A stretch of DNA of 55,951 nt, from positions 1 through 55,951 of the forward strand of contig QWQG01000073.1 of assembly GCA_003670925.1 (NCBI GenBank), in the 5' to 3' direction. Below are positions 43,814-53,424 of the stretch, piece by piece. Below the pieces are notes generated by a model. That model made no database searches. It worked only from the letters and a program-made list of their open reading frames with translations, and was not told where the DNA came from. The first letter of the stretch is position 1. Each line of letters starts with the position of its first letter. Origin of the DNA: Planctomycetota bacterium. Lineage in GTDB: Bacteria > Planctomycetota > Planctomycetia > Planctomycetales > Planctomycetaceae. Position numbers and translations under genes: made by a program.

Positions 43814-46567
43814 CTAGTTCTGTGGTTGCGAATTGGGAAGAACAACACCGGGAGTCATGGCAGGAGGGACAATTTCATTGTCCTGCAAATTGTTCATCTG
43901 CAGGTAAAACGGATCGTCCCAGACTCCGCGAGGATCAAGCTGCATGATACCCATGTTTACAAAGATGTTAAGCCTATTTGTCTCATAAGTGATCCAATCG
44001 CCCACCAGTGCGTTTTGAGCATTGAGAAGGGTGGAGAGAGCGTTCAGCACGCTCAGGGCATTGCCTTGTTGGGTTGCGGTGGCCTGTAACGACGCACTAT
44101 CGTACTGTAACGCTGCGTTTCTGACTGCCGTCCTGTCGATTTCCAGACGCACCTCTTGGACTTTCAACTGACGCCAGTTTTGGCGAATATTGAGCGTAAT
44201 CGTGTCCTCAGACAACATATAACTTCTGCGCTGACGCTGATATGCGATCAATGACGTGCGGTAGGCGTTTCGCTCGTCAATCTGATCCAAGGGCGTGGTA
44301 AATGCCACACTGGCCGAGTTCGTAGGGCTACCGGCATTGTTTCCCAAGCCTTGCTTGCCTTGGAACGAGAGATTGAGCGTCGATTCTAGGGCATTGGCCG
44401 TAATTTCCATCTGTCTCCGTGAATCCATCACTTGAGCCCGGTTGTTCATCAGGTCCAGACGATTATCAAATCCGATTTCGACGACCTGCTCAATTTCAGG
44501 AAACTCCTGCGATTCAGACAGCGTGAATCGATTGAGGGCGATCGCTTCCACCCGCAGGCCTGCCTGCAGAACTTCCAGCTGCTGTGCCAAACGCAACATA
44601 TAGTCGTCCCGCAGGATGCGGGATGCATCGCGGACTTCTGACAGCAATGTCTCGACCGTGTAGGTCTCCGCTGCCGTCTTTGTGCCTGAACGTGGCAGTT
44701 CAATCCAGGCATCTGGCAATTCCGCCCGGGCGATCATGCCACTGGAATCCTTGTCCAGCTTGCTCAAGATGCCGTCCAGTGTCTCCACATCGAGGAGTTG
44801 CACTAGCATCTCCATTTGCTCCGATCCAAAGATGAAGTCCGCCTCTGTTTGTCTGAACTTAGCCTGGTCTTTCCCGAAATTCTCCACAAGTCGAATTCGC
44901 TCGTCTTCACTGCGAAAGAAGCGTTGACCGGGAAGACTGGCTTCCCAATCATCCTGCGTGGAGTCGAGCAGTTCTTGGACGGGTTTAAAGTCGTTCTTCA
45001 CGACATTGATGCCAATTGCACGCAGTTCGTTTCGCAGTTCAGCGAGTCCATTCACGTAACTTTTCAGCGATGCGAAGTCCGGCGGTGCATCGGCTTGATC
45101 TTCGCCAAGATCCGGCAGTAGTTCCTTCCCGAGTTCTTTCTGAATGACGCGAATTCTTCGTTCAAGATCGATCAAATCCCAGCTGATGATTTCAAAGGGA
45201 ACCAGTCCACTCTCGTCAATGTCAAGCTGAATATTTGGCGGCAGACCGAGGAGAATCTTCAAGGCGTCCTGCTGATCCGCCAATTCTCGTTGTTGGGCGA
45301 CAAGCGCTGCTTGAGCGTTCTGCAGAGTCCCCAACAACTGGTAGGACGAAAGCCCAGTCGCATCCTGCTTTTTCCAGCCAATCAGCTGTTGGATGGCTGT
45401 GCGATAGCCTTCATCCTCGGAAAGACTGAGCAGCCTCTGCTCATCTTCTGCCGTCATCGGCCCAGTCCACTCCATCCACAAGCCGTCATATTTAAAATGC
45501 ACTTTCAAGTCGTCCGGAATCACGATCAACTCAAGGAAATTTTCAAGCTTTTCGTGGACAACACCGGCGATGTAAGAGTCAATCGCTTTTTGCTTCTCGT
45601 ACTGTTCCTCCAATTGCCGGATATTGTTCATCTGGTTCAGGATGGTCTGTTTTTGCTGCAATACCAGCAAGTAACCTCGCGCCACTGACACGAACAGCGT
45701 TTGCCGAAATCTGGCCACTGTCCGCGCGCTGTAGAGCACGCTGCGTTCCGCCTGAGTCAGCGGCTCAAGAGCAACTTTACGACCCGCCTTAAATAATAAC
45801 GGCTGAGTCACACTATATCCGAGCAAGGGCGCCGAGTGACTTGTGTTCGAACCAAAATTCCATGTGACCGTATTCGCAAGTTCCACCGCCAATTGCCCAC
45901 CAGCAGGCAGTAACTGACTGACTCCAAACGTCTGTGTCGAAGCTCCAGTCGAGCCAGGTCGCGAGAGTGGCGCAAAGACCGTCGCTCCTGGTTCGGCTCC
46001 GGTCAGTCCCAGAAAGCGAACTCCCAACGCATAGCGTTGCTGCGTCAACGCCAAGGCATTGATGTACAAGTCCTCTAGGTTGTTCTGGTAATCACGATTG
46101 TGAATGTATGTCAGATCAACCAACTCCGGCAGCGTGACCTTCAGTAACTTGACCTCAGAGTGTCCTTCCACCGGATCCGTGCCATTCATCTCAATGCCAT
46201 ACTTCTCCAGCCACGTGGGATTTTCGATGGCAAATGCCGTTCCCAGCTTGTGCCAATTCTTATATCCCCTTCGTCCATTCACGCTATGCATGAAAACGTG
46301 CGCCGCAGGGTCGTCTGGAGGCAGTGGCTCTTTGTCCGGATCGTACGGATCATAAAACCGACTCCGCTGATCGGGCGTCAAATCGATGCGCGGAAGTTCC
46401 CAACGCGTGTCATTGAGCTTCTGGCCAATATCGTTATACGAATCTGTGTCAGCCTGCTTCCGCCAAAATTGCCGCGAGCAGCCAGCCAGCGATGAGATTC
46501 CCATCGCCCCCAGAATTAGCCATGTCACGCCTTGGCGTTTTTTACCTTGGATTGATCGCGCCAGCAT
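43814..46567 (-). CDS. TolC-like outer-membrane efflux lipoprotein with an EF-hand insert
   Basis: Outer-membrane channel of the tripartite system. The start is the ATG at 46567, behind GCAGG, giving a lipoprotein signal with lipobox SSLAGC; a TTG at 46582 is in frame but weaker. Two TolC-family repeats are visible: LPELVDLTYIHNRDYQNNLEDLYINALALTQQR in the first, and VEIGFDNRLDLMNNRAQVMDSRRQ, the usual opening, in the second. Between them is a region of about 300 residues not found in ordinary TolC, containing an LLGLPPN segment, and at residues 605-616 a canonical EF-hand loop DKDSSGMIARAE. At 917 residues it is about twice the normal length. It is the first gene of the operon. Confidence 0.9.
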   Translation of the reverse strand: MLARSIQGKKRQGVTWLILGAMGISSLAGCSRQFWRKQADTDSYNDIGQKLNDTRWELPRIDLTPDQRSRFYDPYDPDKEPLPPDDPAAHVFMHSVNGRRGYKNWHKLGTAFAIENPTWLEKYGIEMNGTDPVEGHSEVKLLKVTLPELVDLTYIHNRDYQNNLEDLYINALALTQQRYALGVRFLGLTGAEPGATVFAPLSRPGSTGASTQTFGVSQLLPAGGQLAVELANTVTWNFGSNTSHSAPLLGYSVTQPLLFKAGRKVALEPLTQAERSVLYSARTVARFRQTLFVSVARGYLLVLQQKQTILNQMNNIRQLEEQYEKQKAIDSYIAGVVHEKLENFLELIVIPDDLKVHFKYDGLWMEWTGPMTAEDEQRLLSLSEDEGYRTAIQQLIGWKKQDATGLSSYQLLGTLQNAQAALVAQQRELADQQDALKILLGLPPNIQLDIDESGLVPFEIISWDLIDLERRIRVIQKELGKELLPDLGEDQADAPPDFASLKSYVNGLAELRNELRAIGINVVKNDFKPVQELLDSTQDDWEASLPGQRFFRSEDERIRLVENFGKDQAKFRQTEADFIFGSEQMEMLVQLLDVETLDGILSKLDKDSSGMIARAELPDAWIELPRSGTKTAAETYTVETLLSEVRDASRILRDDYMLRLAQQLEVLQAGLRVEAIALNRFTLSESQEFPEIEQVVEIGFDNRLDLMNNRAQVMDSRRQMEITANALESTLNLSFQGKQGLGNNAGSPTNSASVAFTTPLDQIDERNAYRTSLIAYQRQRRSYMLSEDTITLNIRQNWRQLKVQEVRLEIDRTAVRNAALQYDSASLQATATQQGNALSVLNALSTLLNAQNALVGDWITYETNRLNIFVNMGIMQLDPRGVWDDPFYLQMNNLQDNEIVPPAMTPGVVLPNSQPQN

Positions 46568-47087
46568 CCTGCTGCTCTCCAAAATCCTGTCGCTGCTCTC
46601 GCTCGGGCCAATTCGGGAATGCTTTGGTCAGATTTTTTGAGGCCAATCTTCGCAAAGCCCTTGAACTTAGACCTCTGATGCCACCCCGAAGCCGGTTAGG
46701 CTCCAAGATTGCAAAATGCCGTCGCTGACGGTTTGAATCAGAAATCACAAGTTGCCGAGAGAATGTCTTGTAGGGATATTGCTGATTTCGACGATTACAG
46801 GCTCTGGACTTGATCAGATGACCACTCCCACCATCACGATCGGCAAAATCACTACATTCAGCACGCCTAAACCGCTACAATTCATCCAGCCAACACATCT
46901 GATTCATGCACCGCAAACGCCTCATATTAACCCGTCGCATCGCCGTTGAACGAGTCAGCGCAAGGGGAAAACAGATGCGACGGTACCAGTTCCGAAAGGG
47001 TGTGGTCGCGGACGATTCGCGCCAGCGAGGCAGGCCACTACACTGCTAAAAATTGGGGAATAGATCGGGCAAAGAGGAGCTCAGCAC
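46568..47087. other. 520-base divergent intergenic region
   Basis: Lies between the efflux operon and recJ and so contains promoters in both directions. No gene, tRNA or strong repeat was recognised; short open frames on both strands look random. Confidence 0.4.
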
Positions 47088-48848
47088 GTGGCAAGAAAAT
47101 GGACGTTTCACCCTCACGATGAAGCTGGAATTCGGCGCCTGAGTGGGCAATTGAAAGTTTCTCCGCTCTTGAGTCAGGTGCTCCTTTCGCGCGGCTTTTC
47201 GCAGGTGGATTCTGCCCGCGCATTTCTCAACGCAAAACTCAGTGACCTCCATGACCCGTCGGAGCTACCCGGGATCGATGCCGCAGCCGATTTAATGGTG
47301 CAGGCGATTGAGGCCAAACGCCGCATCACGATTTATGGCGATTATGATGTCGATGGAGTCACGGGCACCAGCATTCTGTGGCACTGTCTGCAACTGAGCA
47401 ACGCGAAGGTTGACTACTATATCCCGTGTCGCATGAACGAGGGCTACGGCCTGAACATCGCCGCGCTACAGACGCTGCACAACGAAGATCCACAGCGTCT
47501 TGTTGTGTCCGTCGATTGTGGAATCGCGAGCGTTGCCGAAGCCGCCATGGCGCGCACAATTGGTCTCGATCTGATCATCACCGATCATCACCATATCGGA
47601 CCGCAGCTTCCCGACGCCTTGGTTCTTGTGCATCCGCGTCTGCCAGGATCGACGTATCCCTTTGGTGAACTGTGTGGTGCCGGCGTGGCTTTCAAACTTG
47701 CGTGGGCAATTTGCCAGCGATTGGGCGACGGAAAAAAAGCTAGCCCGCGGATGAAAGAATTTCTCAAGCAGGCCGTAACGCTGGCTGCCCTCGGAACGGT
47801 GGCCGACGTCGTCCCGCTTTTGGATGAAAACCGTGTCATCGTACGTTACGGTCTACAGGCCCTGCGCGAACAATCGTCGTTGGGCATGCAAGCTTTAATG
47901 CGCGTGGCAGGTCTATTCGATAAACCGGAAATCCGCGCAGATGATATCGGTTTTGGACTTGGGCCGCGGATCAATGCGGCAGGTCGCTTGGGCCAAGCAC
48001 GCTTAGCAGTCGAATTATTGACAACAGAAAATGCCGAACGTGCCACAAAGCTGGCGGAGTATTTGGATACGCTCAACAACAATCGCAAAACTGTGGAACG
48101 GCGCATTCTGAAGCAGGCCAGAGAACTCGTGGCAGAACATCCGGAATGGGAAAAGCACAAGACGCTCGTCCTCGCGCATCACGACTGGCATCCCGGCGTG
48201 ATTGGAATCGTTGCTAGTCGCGTAACTGAAGAATTCAGCAAGCCAACGGTTCTAATCGCGTTGCGCGACGACGGAACTGGTCAGGGATCTGGCCGCTCAT
48301 GGGCAGGCTTTGATCTGTACGCAGGGCTGGAATCCTGTCGCGCACATGTCGTCAGTTTCGGAGGTCACAAAGCGGCGGCCGGGGTGCGTATGAAAGCCAC
48401 GGCTGTGGGTGCTGTGCGGGAAACCTTGGCGGCTTGGGCTGCGGAGAATTTTCATCCGACGGCGGCGGACACGGAACTCCGCATCGATGCCGAGGTCTTA
48501 CTTTCAGAAGTCACGTTTCCGGCAGTGCGCGAACTGGAACGCCTTGGCCCGTTTGGCCAAGAAAATCCGCTGCCTCGTTTTGTGGCGTCGCGCGTGGAGT
48601 TGGCAGAATCACCAAAAACGATGGGAGAAGGTGACAGGCATCTGGCGATTAAAGTCCGTCAGCAGGGAACAACCATGCGCGGTGTCGCGTTCGGCCGTGG
48701 TGATTGGGCCGCACAACTCAAAGCTACGGTGGGCCCAATTTCCGTCACATTCGCCCCAGTTATCAACACCTTCAATGGCTTCAATAAAGTCGAATTGCAT
48801 TTGATCGACTGGAAGCCAAGCGCTGGGGCAGAACAACCGGCAGATTAG
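47088..48848 (+). CDS. recJ: Single-stranded-DNA-specific exonuclease RecJ
   Basis: 5'-3' exonuclease of RecFOR recombination and mismatch repair. The DHH-family motifs are YGDYDVDG (Asp at 85, 87, 89), SVDCG at 141-145 and DHHH at 166-169; the DHHA1 motif SFGGHKAAAGVRM and the OB-fold C-terminus (ERLGPFGQENPLPRF) follow. At 586 residues it is normal. The start is GTG at 47088 with GAGGAG upstream, since the sequence MARKWTFHPH fits the family opening. Single gene. Confidence 0.95.
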   Translation: MARKWTFHPHDEAGIRRLSGQLKVSPLLSQVLLSRGFSQVDSARAFLNAKLSDLHDPSELPGIDAAADLMVQAIEAKRRITIYGDYDVDGVTGTSILWHCLQLSNAKVDYYIPCRMNEGYGLNIAALQTLHNEDPQRLVVSVDCGIASVAEAAMARTIGLDLIITDHHHIGPQLPDALVLVHPRLPGSTYPFGELCGAGVAFKLAWAICQRLGDGKKASPRMKEFLKQAVTLAALGTVADVVPLLDENRVIVRYGLQALREQSSLGMQALMRVAGLFDKPEIRADDIGFGLGPRINAAGRLGQARLAVELLTTENAERATKLAEYLDTLNNNRKTVERRILKQARELVAEHPEWEKHKTLVLAHHDWHPGVIGIVASRVTEEFSKPTVLIALRDDGTGQGSGRSWAGFDLYAGLESCRAHVVSFGGHKAAAGVRMKATAVGAVRETLAAWAAENFHPTAADTELRIDAEVLLSEVTFPAVRELERLGPFGQENPLPRFVASRVELAESPKTMGEGDRHLAIKVRQQGTTMRGVAFGRGDWAAQLKATVGPISVTFAPVINTFNGFNKVELHLIDWKPSAGAEQPAD

Positions 48849-49040
48849 TTGGCCCGTCACCGACTCGGCCGCACTTTGCGATCCGAATTCCCGAGACTCA
48901 GGTCGGCCCGTCGACTGCGGGGCCGCTGTTGAAGGCTCAGCACGGCGGAGGAAAATGGAGACAGTTCGTTTGCAAGAGGGTTTCAAAATCCCGAGTGCGG
49001 TCAGATGCACTCTCGAGCAACTCCGGCGTAAGATATCCGC

Positions 49041-51653
49041 ATGACATTGTGGCAAAACGTTTTGGTAACGGCAGTCTTGAATTTGCTTGTTGTGCAGGCG
49101 AATTTTGTGGTTGCACGTGCGGACGAAATCGCCGATGGCGAACGGGAGTTCGTGCAGCAGTTGCTGACTCGGCAGTTTTTTGATCTGGCCGAGCAATTCT
49201 GTGTACGGCAGTCGGAACACAGCAGCACGCCTGACGAACGCGCGGCGTGGCAGATCATGCTGGCGGATTCCCGCGCGGAACACGCATGGACATTGCAAGA
49301 GCCGGGGCGAACGCAAATTCTGACTCATGCGGTGGAAAGTATTACGGAGTTTGTTCGCAAAGAAAGTCCCAGTGCTGAGCTTGATCTGTTGTTGCGCGTG
49401 CGACAGATCGAAATCCTTTCCACGATTGCTATAATCGAGACAAAGTGTGCCGAATTCGGGCCGAAAATCGCCCCTCAGCCTTTGGCAACGCAGGCGATCG
49501 CGGAAGGACTACAGCTTGCGGAGGCCATGCTGTTGCAGATCGTGCAGATTCGGAAGGACATCGAAAGTGACGTAGCACGAGCCGCTCGTGATCGGACGCG
49601 TTATGTCGTAGCGGAGCTCATGCTGATGCAGGCGCGGCAGAATCCAGCGGATGCCGTTCTTCGAGCCCAGGCGGCCACCGCGGCCGAGCAACTCATCAAA
49701 TCGAGCGGCGACGAGGAAGTACGTTTTCAGGCTCGACGCCTGCTGGCCGAATCATTGCTCGACAGGAAGGACTTCAAAGGTTTCGGTCTGTTGCTGACAT
49801 CACTGACGTCGATGGCGGAAAATGAAACTCAGCAGATTGCGGTTGCGGCCTTGAAAATTCGCGGTCTGTTGCGCCGCAATCAGCCTTCCGAAGCATTGCA
49901 GCTCTGTCTAGATCTTGAAAAGCAGGCCCTCCGATCGGAGGAACTCAGCACGCTGCGTTTGGCTTCGCTGCTCAAACTGTGCGAACTGCTGCAGCAGCTG
50001 GACGTTCCGGATCTCAGGCAAAAAACGGCAGACGAATTTCGATTGCTCAAGCGGCGCGTAAGTTCGACTTCCAAAGGGGTGTGGCGGGACTGTGACGAAC
50101 GGATCGCCTTGCGATTCGACCATGTGGAAAAGTTCGGTGCTGAAGCAGCCACGGCCCTTGAAAGCATCGCCGATCTGATCGGGGCAGGTGATTTTGTGGC
50201 GGCGCGAAAATCACTGTTGGAAATGCGGGCATCGCTGGAACACACCGATCCAAAAATCGCGGCCACGTTAGCGATGCAGGCCGGGGAACTGGCTCTGCGC
50301 TTAGATGACTGGCCAGCGGCTCAAGCAGACTTGAATTCCGCCGTTGTGCTGTTCCGGACGGCGCAAAATCAAGAGCAGGAAGCTGTCTCTGATCTCTTAC
50401 GCATCTACGCGCTGGGACGCCATTGGGACGCCGAATTTTCTGCCCCAATAGAAATTCGTAACACGCTTGAAGCCGCGTATCGGCTGGCGTTGGAGCAGCA
50501 CCTTGTAAACTATTCAGGCTCAGTCACGACAGCGAAGGCCCGGGTATGGCGCGCCATGTTGATTCGGACGATAGACCCCATCGCAGCGGCCGAAGATTTA
50601 CTCATGCTGTCAGACGACGCGACCGAGCGTGAGTCCCTGCTGATTCAGGCTGGTGCCCTCCTGATTGATGTGGTGTTTAATTCGCAGACTGCCGCAACGG
50701 TCATTGATGCAGATCGGTTGACAGCAGCCATCAAGGCGTGGGCTACGGGTGCCGAAGAAGTGCTCGCAGAGCACGCGAACTTGGCGACATCTGCTACACC
50801 TGAAGCATGGATTCACCCAATGCTGGAGATTCAGCGTTTAATGTTTTCGCTGCAACATCGCTGGTCAGCTTCAGATGACTGGGCGAAACTGGCAGCAGAC
50901 ACAGCACGGCACCTTGCTGCGTTGGCCACGTTTGATGCACCTGATGCAGCGGCAGCACAAACAATTGATTTCCTTGGCGAGCAGCAGATTCAGATCACTG
51001 CCGCGATCGCAAATGCGCATGCCATCATGACACTTGCGGCCTGTCGACAATTGCTCGAGTTTGATGCCGTGCAGGGATCTAGGGACGTTTTGTTGCGGCA
51101 GACGCACGAGCGGCGATGTCAACTTGCCGGATTCTTGCTGCATCAGGCTAGTGCAACAACTGCTCCTGTCCCTGGTGACCCGCAGCTGGGATTCTTGGCA
51201 CTCGAGTTGCTGTGTGAAAAAGACTCAGCAACATTGCCGACCGACCGCCAACTCGCACAACTTCCGATGTTGCTTGAAGCAGCAAAAGTGGCCGATAACT
51301 TTCAACCGTTCGATGCAGTGCTAGGGGAGCTGACAGCGAAGTCTCTCACCGATGCGCAGTTGCTGAGGGTGGCAGCAATCCTAGCGGACCGAACGGCGTT
51401 AAAATCGACGAAGACTAAGTCGTCAGCATCAACAGAAATTTTCTGGAAATCGGTGCTCAAGCGGTCACGGTCAGGCGATGACCAGTGGCTTGAAGCATCC
51501 TTACAACTTGCCACAATCGCCGTTCAGAAGAAAAACCACCAAGATGCCCTAAAGGTACTCAACGTGATCGATGCCCTGCACCCCGATTGGGGAACCTCCG
51601 AAAGAAAGACGCGGGCAACAGCATTGAAGGCGCGTGTGGAGTCTAGCAAGTGA
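49041..51653 (+). CDS. Large exported helical-repeat protein, unknown function
   Basis: No family recognised. A signal peptide (MTLWQNVLVTAVLNLLVVQANFVVARA) is followed by over 800 residues that are almost entirely helical and rich in Ala, Leu, Glu and Gln, with a period suggestive of degenerate TPR or similar solenoid repeats (for example QQLLTRQFFDLAEQFCVRQSEH near the N-terminus and NHQDALKVLNVIDALHPDWG near the C-terminus). TPR-like proteins of this sort act as scaffolds. Its stop overlaps the start of the next gene by 4 bases (ATGA), so the two are translationally coupled. Length is 870 residues. Confidence 0.75.
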   Translation: MTLWQNVLVTAVLNLLVVQANFVVARADEIADGEREFVQQLLTRQFFDLAEQFCVRQSEHSSTPDERAAWQIMLADSRAEHAWTLQEPGRTQILTHAVESITEFVRKESPSAELDLLLRVRQIEILSTIAIIETKCAEFGPKIAPQPLATQAIAEGLQLAEAMLLQIVQIRKDIESDVARAARDRTRYVVAELMLMQARQNPADAVLRAQAATAAEQLIKSSGDEEVRFQARRLLAESLLDRKDFKGFGLLLTSLTSMAENETQQIAVAALKIRGLLRRNQPSEALQLCLDLEKQALRSEELSTLRLASLLKLCELLQQLDVPDLRQKTADEFRLLKRRVSSTSKGVWRDCDERIALRFDHVEKFGAEAATALESIADLIGAGDFVAARKSLLEMRASLEHTDPKIAATLAMQAGELALRLDDWPAAQADLNSAVVLFRTAQNQEQEAVSDLLRIYALGRHWDAEFSAPIEIRNTLEAAYRLALEQHLVNYSGSVTTAKARVWRAMLIRTIDPIAAAEDLLMLSDDATERESLLIQAGALLIDVVFNSQTAATVIDADRLTAAIKAWATGAEEVLAEHANLATSATPEAWIHPMLEIQRLMFSLQHRWSASDDWAKLAADTARHLAALATFDAPDAAAAQTIDFLGEQQIQITAAIANAHAIMTLAACRQLLEFDAVQGSRDVLLRQTHERRCQLAGFLLHQASATTAPVPGDPQLGFLALELLCEKDSATLPTDRQLAQLPMLLEAAKVADNFQPFDAVLGELTAKSLTDAQLLRVAAILADRTALKSTKTKSSASTEIFWKSVLKRSRSGDDQWLEASLQLATIAVQKKNHQDALKVLNVIDALHPDWGTSERKTRATALKARVESSK

Positions 51654-52636
51654 TGACTCCCGTCTTGTCATTTTCAGAAGTTGCGATTACTACGAATGTC
51701 AGGCGATTGCATGAAGTCGCGGTGCAGTCCGAGCATCGGTGGGCAGCGGTATTGAGCCGGCTAGTGCCCATCCGTCTGCTGCGTGACCTGATCCTGCCGA
51801 TCACAAAAACTGCATCCTGCAGCAAAGTTTACGATGCCGAGCACCTGGCAGATGCGGGTTTCGAAACGGTCATTTTTACTGGTCGAGTTGTCGATTTAAA
51901 ATCCTTGGGACGACTTAAGTGTGTTGCTCAGCGGACTCAGATGGTCGTTGTTATCGATCATTTCCGCCACGCTGAATTGCTGTCACAATGTGTGGGTCAA
52001 TCCGGGCTCAAAATTCAGGTTCTCATCGAGGTTGATCTTGGGGCGCAGGCAACGGGCGTTCGTCCCGGACCTGATGCATCCTTACTGGCAACAGCCACTG
52101 CACTTTTGCCGGGCTTAAGCCTCATCGGCGTGTTTGCGTCGGCCGTGGATTGCGGGGTTGAACGTGCTGGAGGTGAAACCCATGAGGCCATGGCGTCAAT
52201 TGTCACGATCGCAGAGCATGCCTTGCGGAGTATTCGCGACGTCTCTCCTGAGTGCAACGAGATGATCGTCGCCGTTTCATCAGCACGCTGGTTATCCAAG
52301 TTGGACGCACGCATCAAGTGTCTGGCTGTGAGTCCGTTTCTGAATTTCAACAACGAAAAGTATGATGCACATCAGCAACACTGCGTCTATTTAAACGCGA
52401 CAGTTATTTCACGCCCCACCCTCGAGACGTGTGTCATTGATGCAGGTAGAAACGCACTTGATGCCGAGTCAGATACTTGCGTGTACGAGCCGCCTGGAGC
52501 TTCAATTCAGCATTCAACGTTCGAGACATCCACGCTGCTGATTTCTGGCGAAGCGGCGGATCTGCGCATCGGTGATCTGGTTCGCCTGGCGGTGCGGAAC
52601 CCTGAACGACTTTTGCACCAAGTTCGACTATCGTAG
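51650..52636 (+). CDS. D-threonine aldolase / D-serine dehydratase-like protein, likely non-catalytic
   Basis: The fold resembles the alanine racemase N-terminal barrel of the DSD1 family: VYDAEHLADAGFETVIFTG matches the conserved GEAEVLADAG region and VLIEVDLGAQATGVRPGP the conserved EVDVGM-RTGV motif. Family members hold PLP on the Lys of a KTHK motif about 20 residues after the N-terminal Asn-Ile helix; here that stretch (WAAVLSRLVPIRLLRDLILP) has no Lys, and the first Lys in the protein is residue 53, too late to align. The C-terminal HxCPT metal site is also absent. It is therefore probably a pseudoenzyme, perhaps regulatory. At 328 residues it is slightly short. Translationally coupled to the solenoid protein upstream. 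Confidence 0.7.
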   Translation: MMTPVLSFSEVAITTNVRRLHEVAVQSEHRWAAVLSRLVPIRLLRDLILPITKTASCSKVYDAEHLADAGFETVIFTGRVVDLKSLGRLKCVAQRTQMVVVIDHFRHAELLSQCVGQSGLKIQVLIEVDLGAQATGVRPGPDASLLATATALLPGLSLIGVFASAVDCGVERAGGETHEAMASIVTIAEHALRSIRDVSPECNEMIVAVSSARWLSKLDARIKCLAVSPFLNFNNEKYDAHQQHCVYLNATVISRPTLETCVIDAGRNALDAESDTCVYEPPGASIQHSTFETSTLLISGEAADLRIGDLVRLAVRNPERLLHQVRLS

Positions 52637-52793
52637 GCAAACGCGCAGAGATGCAGACACGACGTCTCATCACGGTTCAGGCGGCGGGCATGGGAGCGAC
52701 GTCTAAGGAATCCATCGCTGCCGGATCTCCTGAGGGAGTTGGCAGCGACTATTGGCTAACGCAGAGCGGGAAGTCAAAGCAAATCTGCTTGGC

Positions 52794-53390
52794 TCATTCA
52801 GCAACAGGTACCTTAATCACTGGCGGCAGTGGCTCGCCCTCGGCAATGAATTTCATCGACACGGAGTTCACACAGTGTCGTGTATCCTTCGCAGTGTATC
52901 CCTCGCCGAAGAACACATGCCCCAGATGGCCGCCGCAATTCTTGCAGGTAATTTCTGTGCGATCTCCGTCTTCATCGAGATGCCGCTGTACTGTGCCTTC
53001 AATCTCGTCATCGAAACTGGGCCAACCGCAATGGCTGCTGAATTTGTGTTTCGCCAGATACAACGGCGTGTTGCACTGACGGCAGATATACGTGCCTAGA
53101 TCCTTCGTGTCGGTGTACTCACCGACATAGGGACGTTCCGTCCCCTTCTGCAGAATTACGTAGGCTTCCTGCTTAGTGAGCGCGTTGTATTGCGGCGGTA
53201 CGTTCTTTCCTGAATCCGGATGAGTCATGCCTTCGTTTCCTTTTGGTTCAGACGCTGAAACTATCGGCTCAGCTAGCTTCGATTCTGGCAACGGAGCTGG
53301 TGGACTCGGTAAAACTTCCACCGTGCCATGATCTGAGTCGCAGCCTGCGCTCAGAAAAATCATCGCCAACAGCAGATGTATCGGTCGCAT
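52794..53390 (-). CDS. msrB: Peptide methionine-(R)-S-oxide reductase, lipoprotein
   Basis: Reduces methionine R-sulfoxide in proteins; here it is exported. The start is ATG 53390, because a lipoprotein signal follows (MRPIHLLLAMIFLSAGC, lipid Cys17) and GGAGG stands 7 bases upstream; 42 further open codons upstream are not protein-like. The zinc Cys pairs are in CRQCNTP and CKNCGGHLG, GWPSF is typical, and the catalytic Cys173 lies in RHCVNS. The product has 198 residues. A promoter with a strong dyad precedes it. It converges with the aldolase-like gene. Confidence 0.95.
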   Translation of the reverse strand: MRPIHLLLAMIFLSAGCDSDHGTVEVLPSPPAPLPESKLAEPIVSASEPKGNEGMTHPDSGKNVPPQYNALTKQEAYVILQKGTERPYVGEYTDTKDLGTYICRQCNTPLYLAKHKFSSHCGWPSFDDEIEGTVQRHLDEDGDRTEITCKNCGGHLGHVFFGEGYTAKDTRHCVNSVSMKFIAEGEPLPPVIKVPVAE

Positions 53391-53424
53391 GTTAAATCCT
53401 CCATACTCGTCACATAAAACACAG

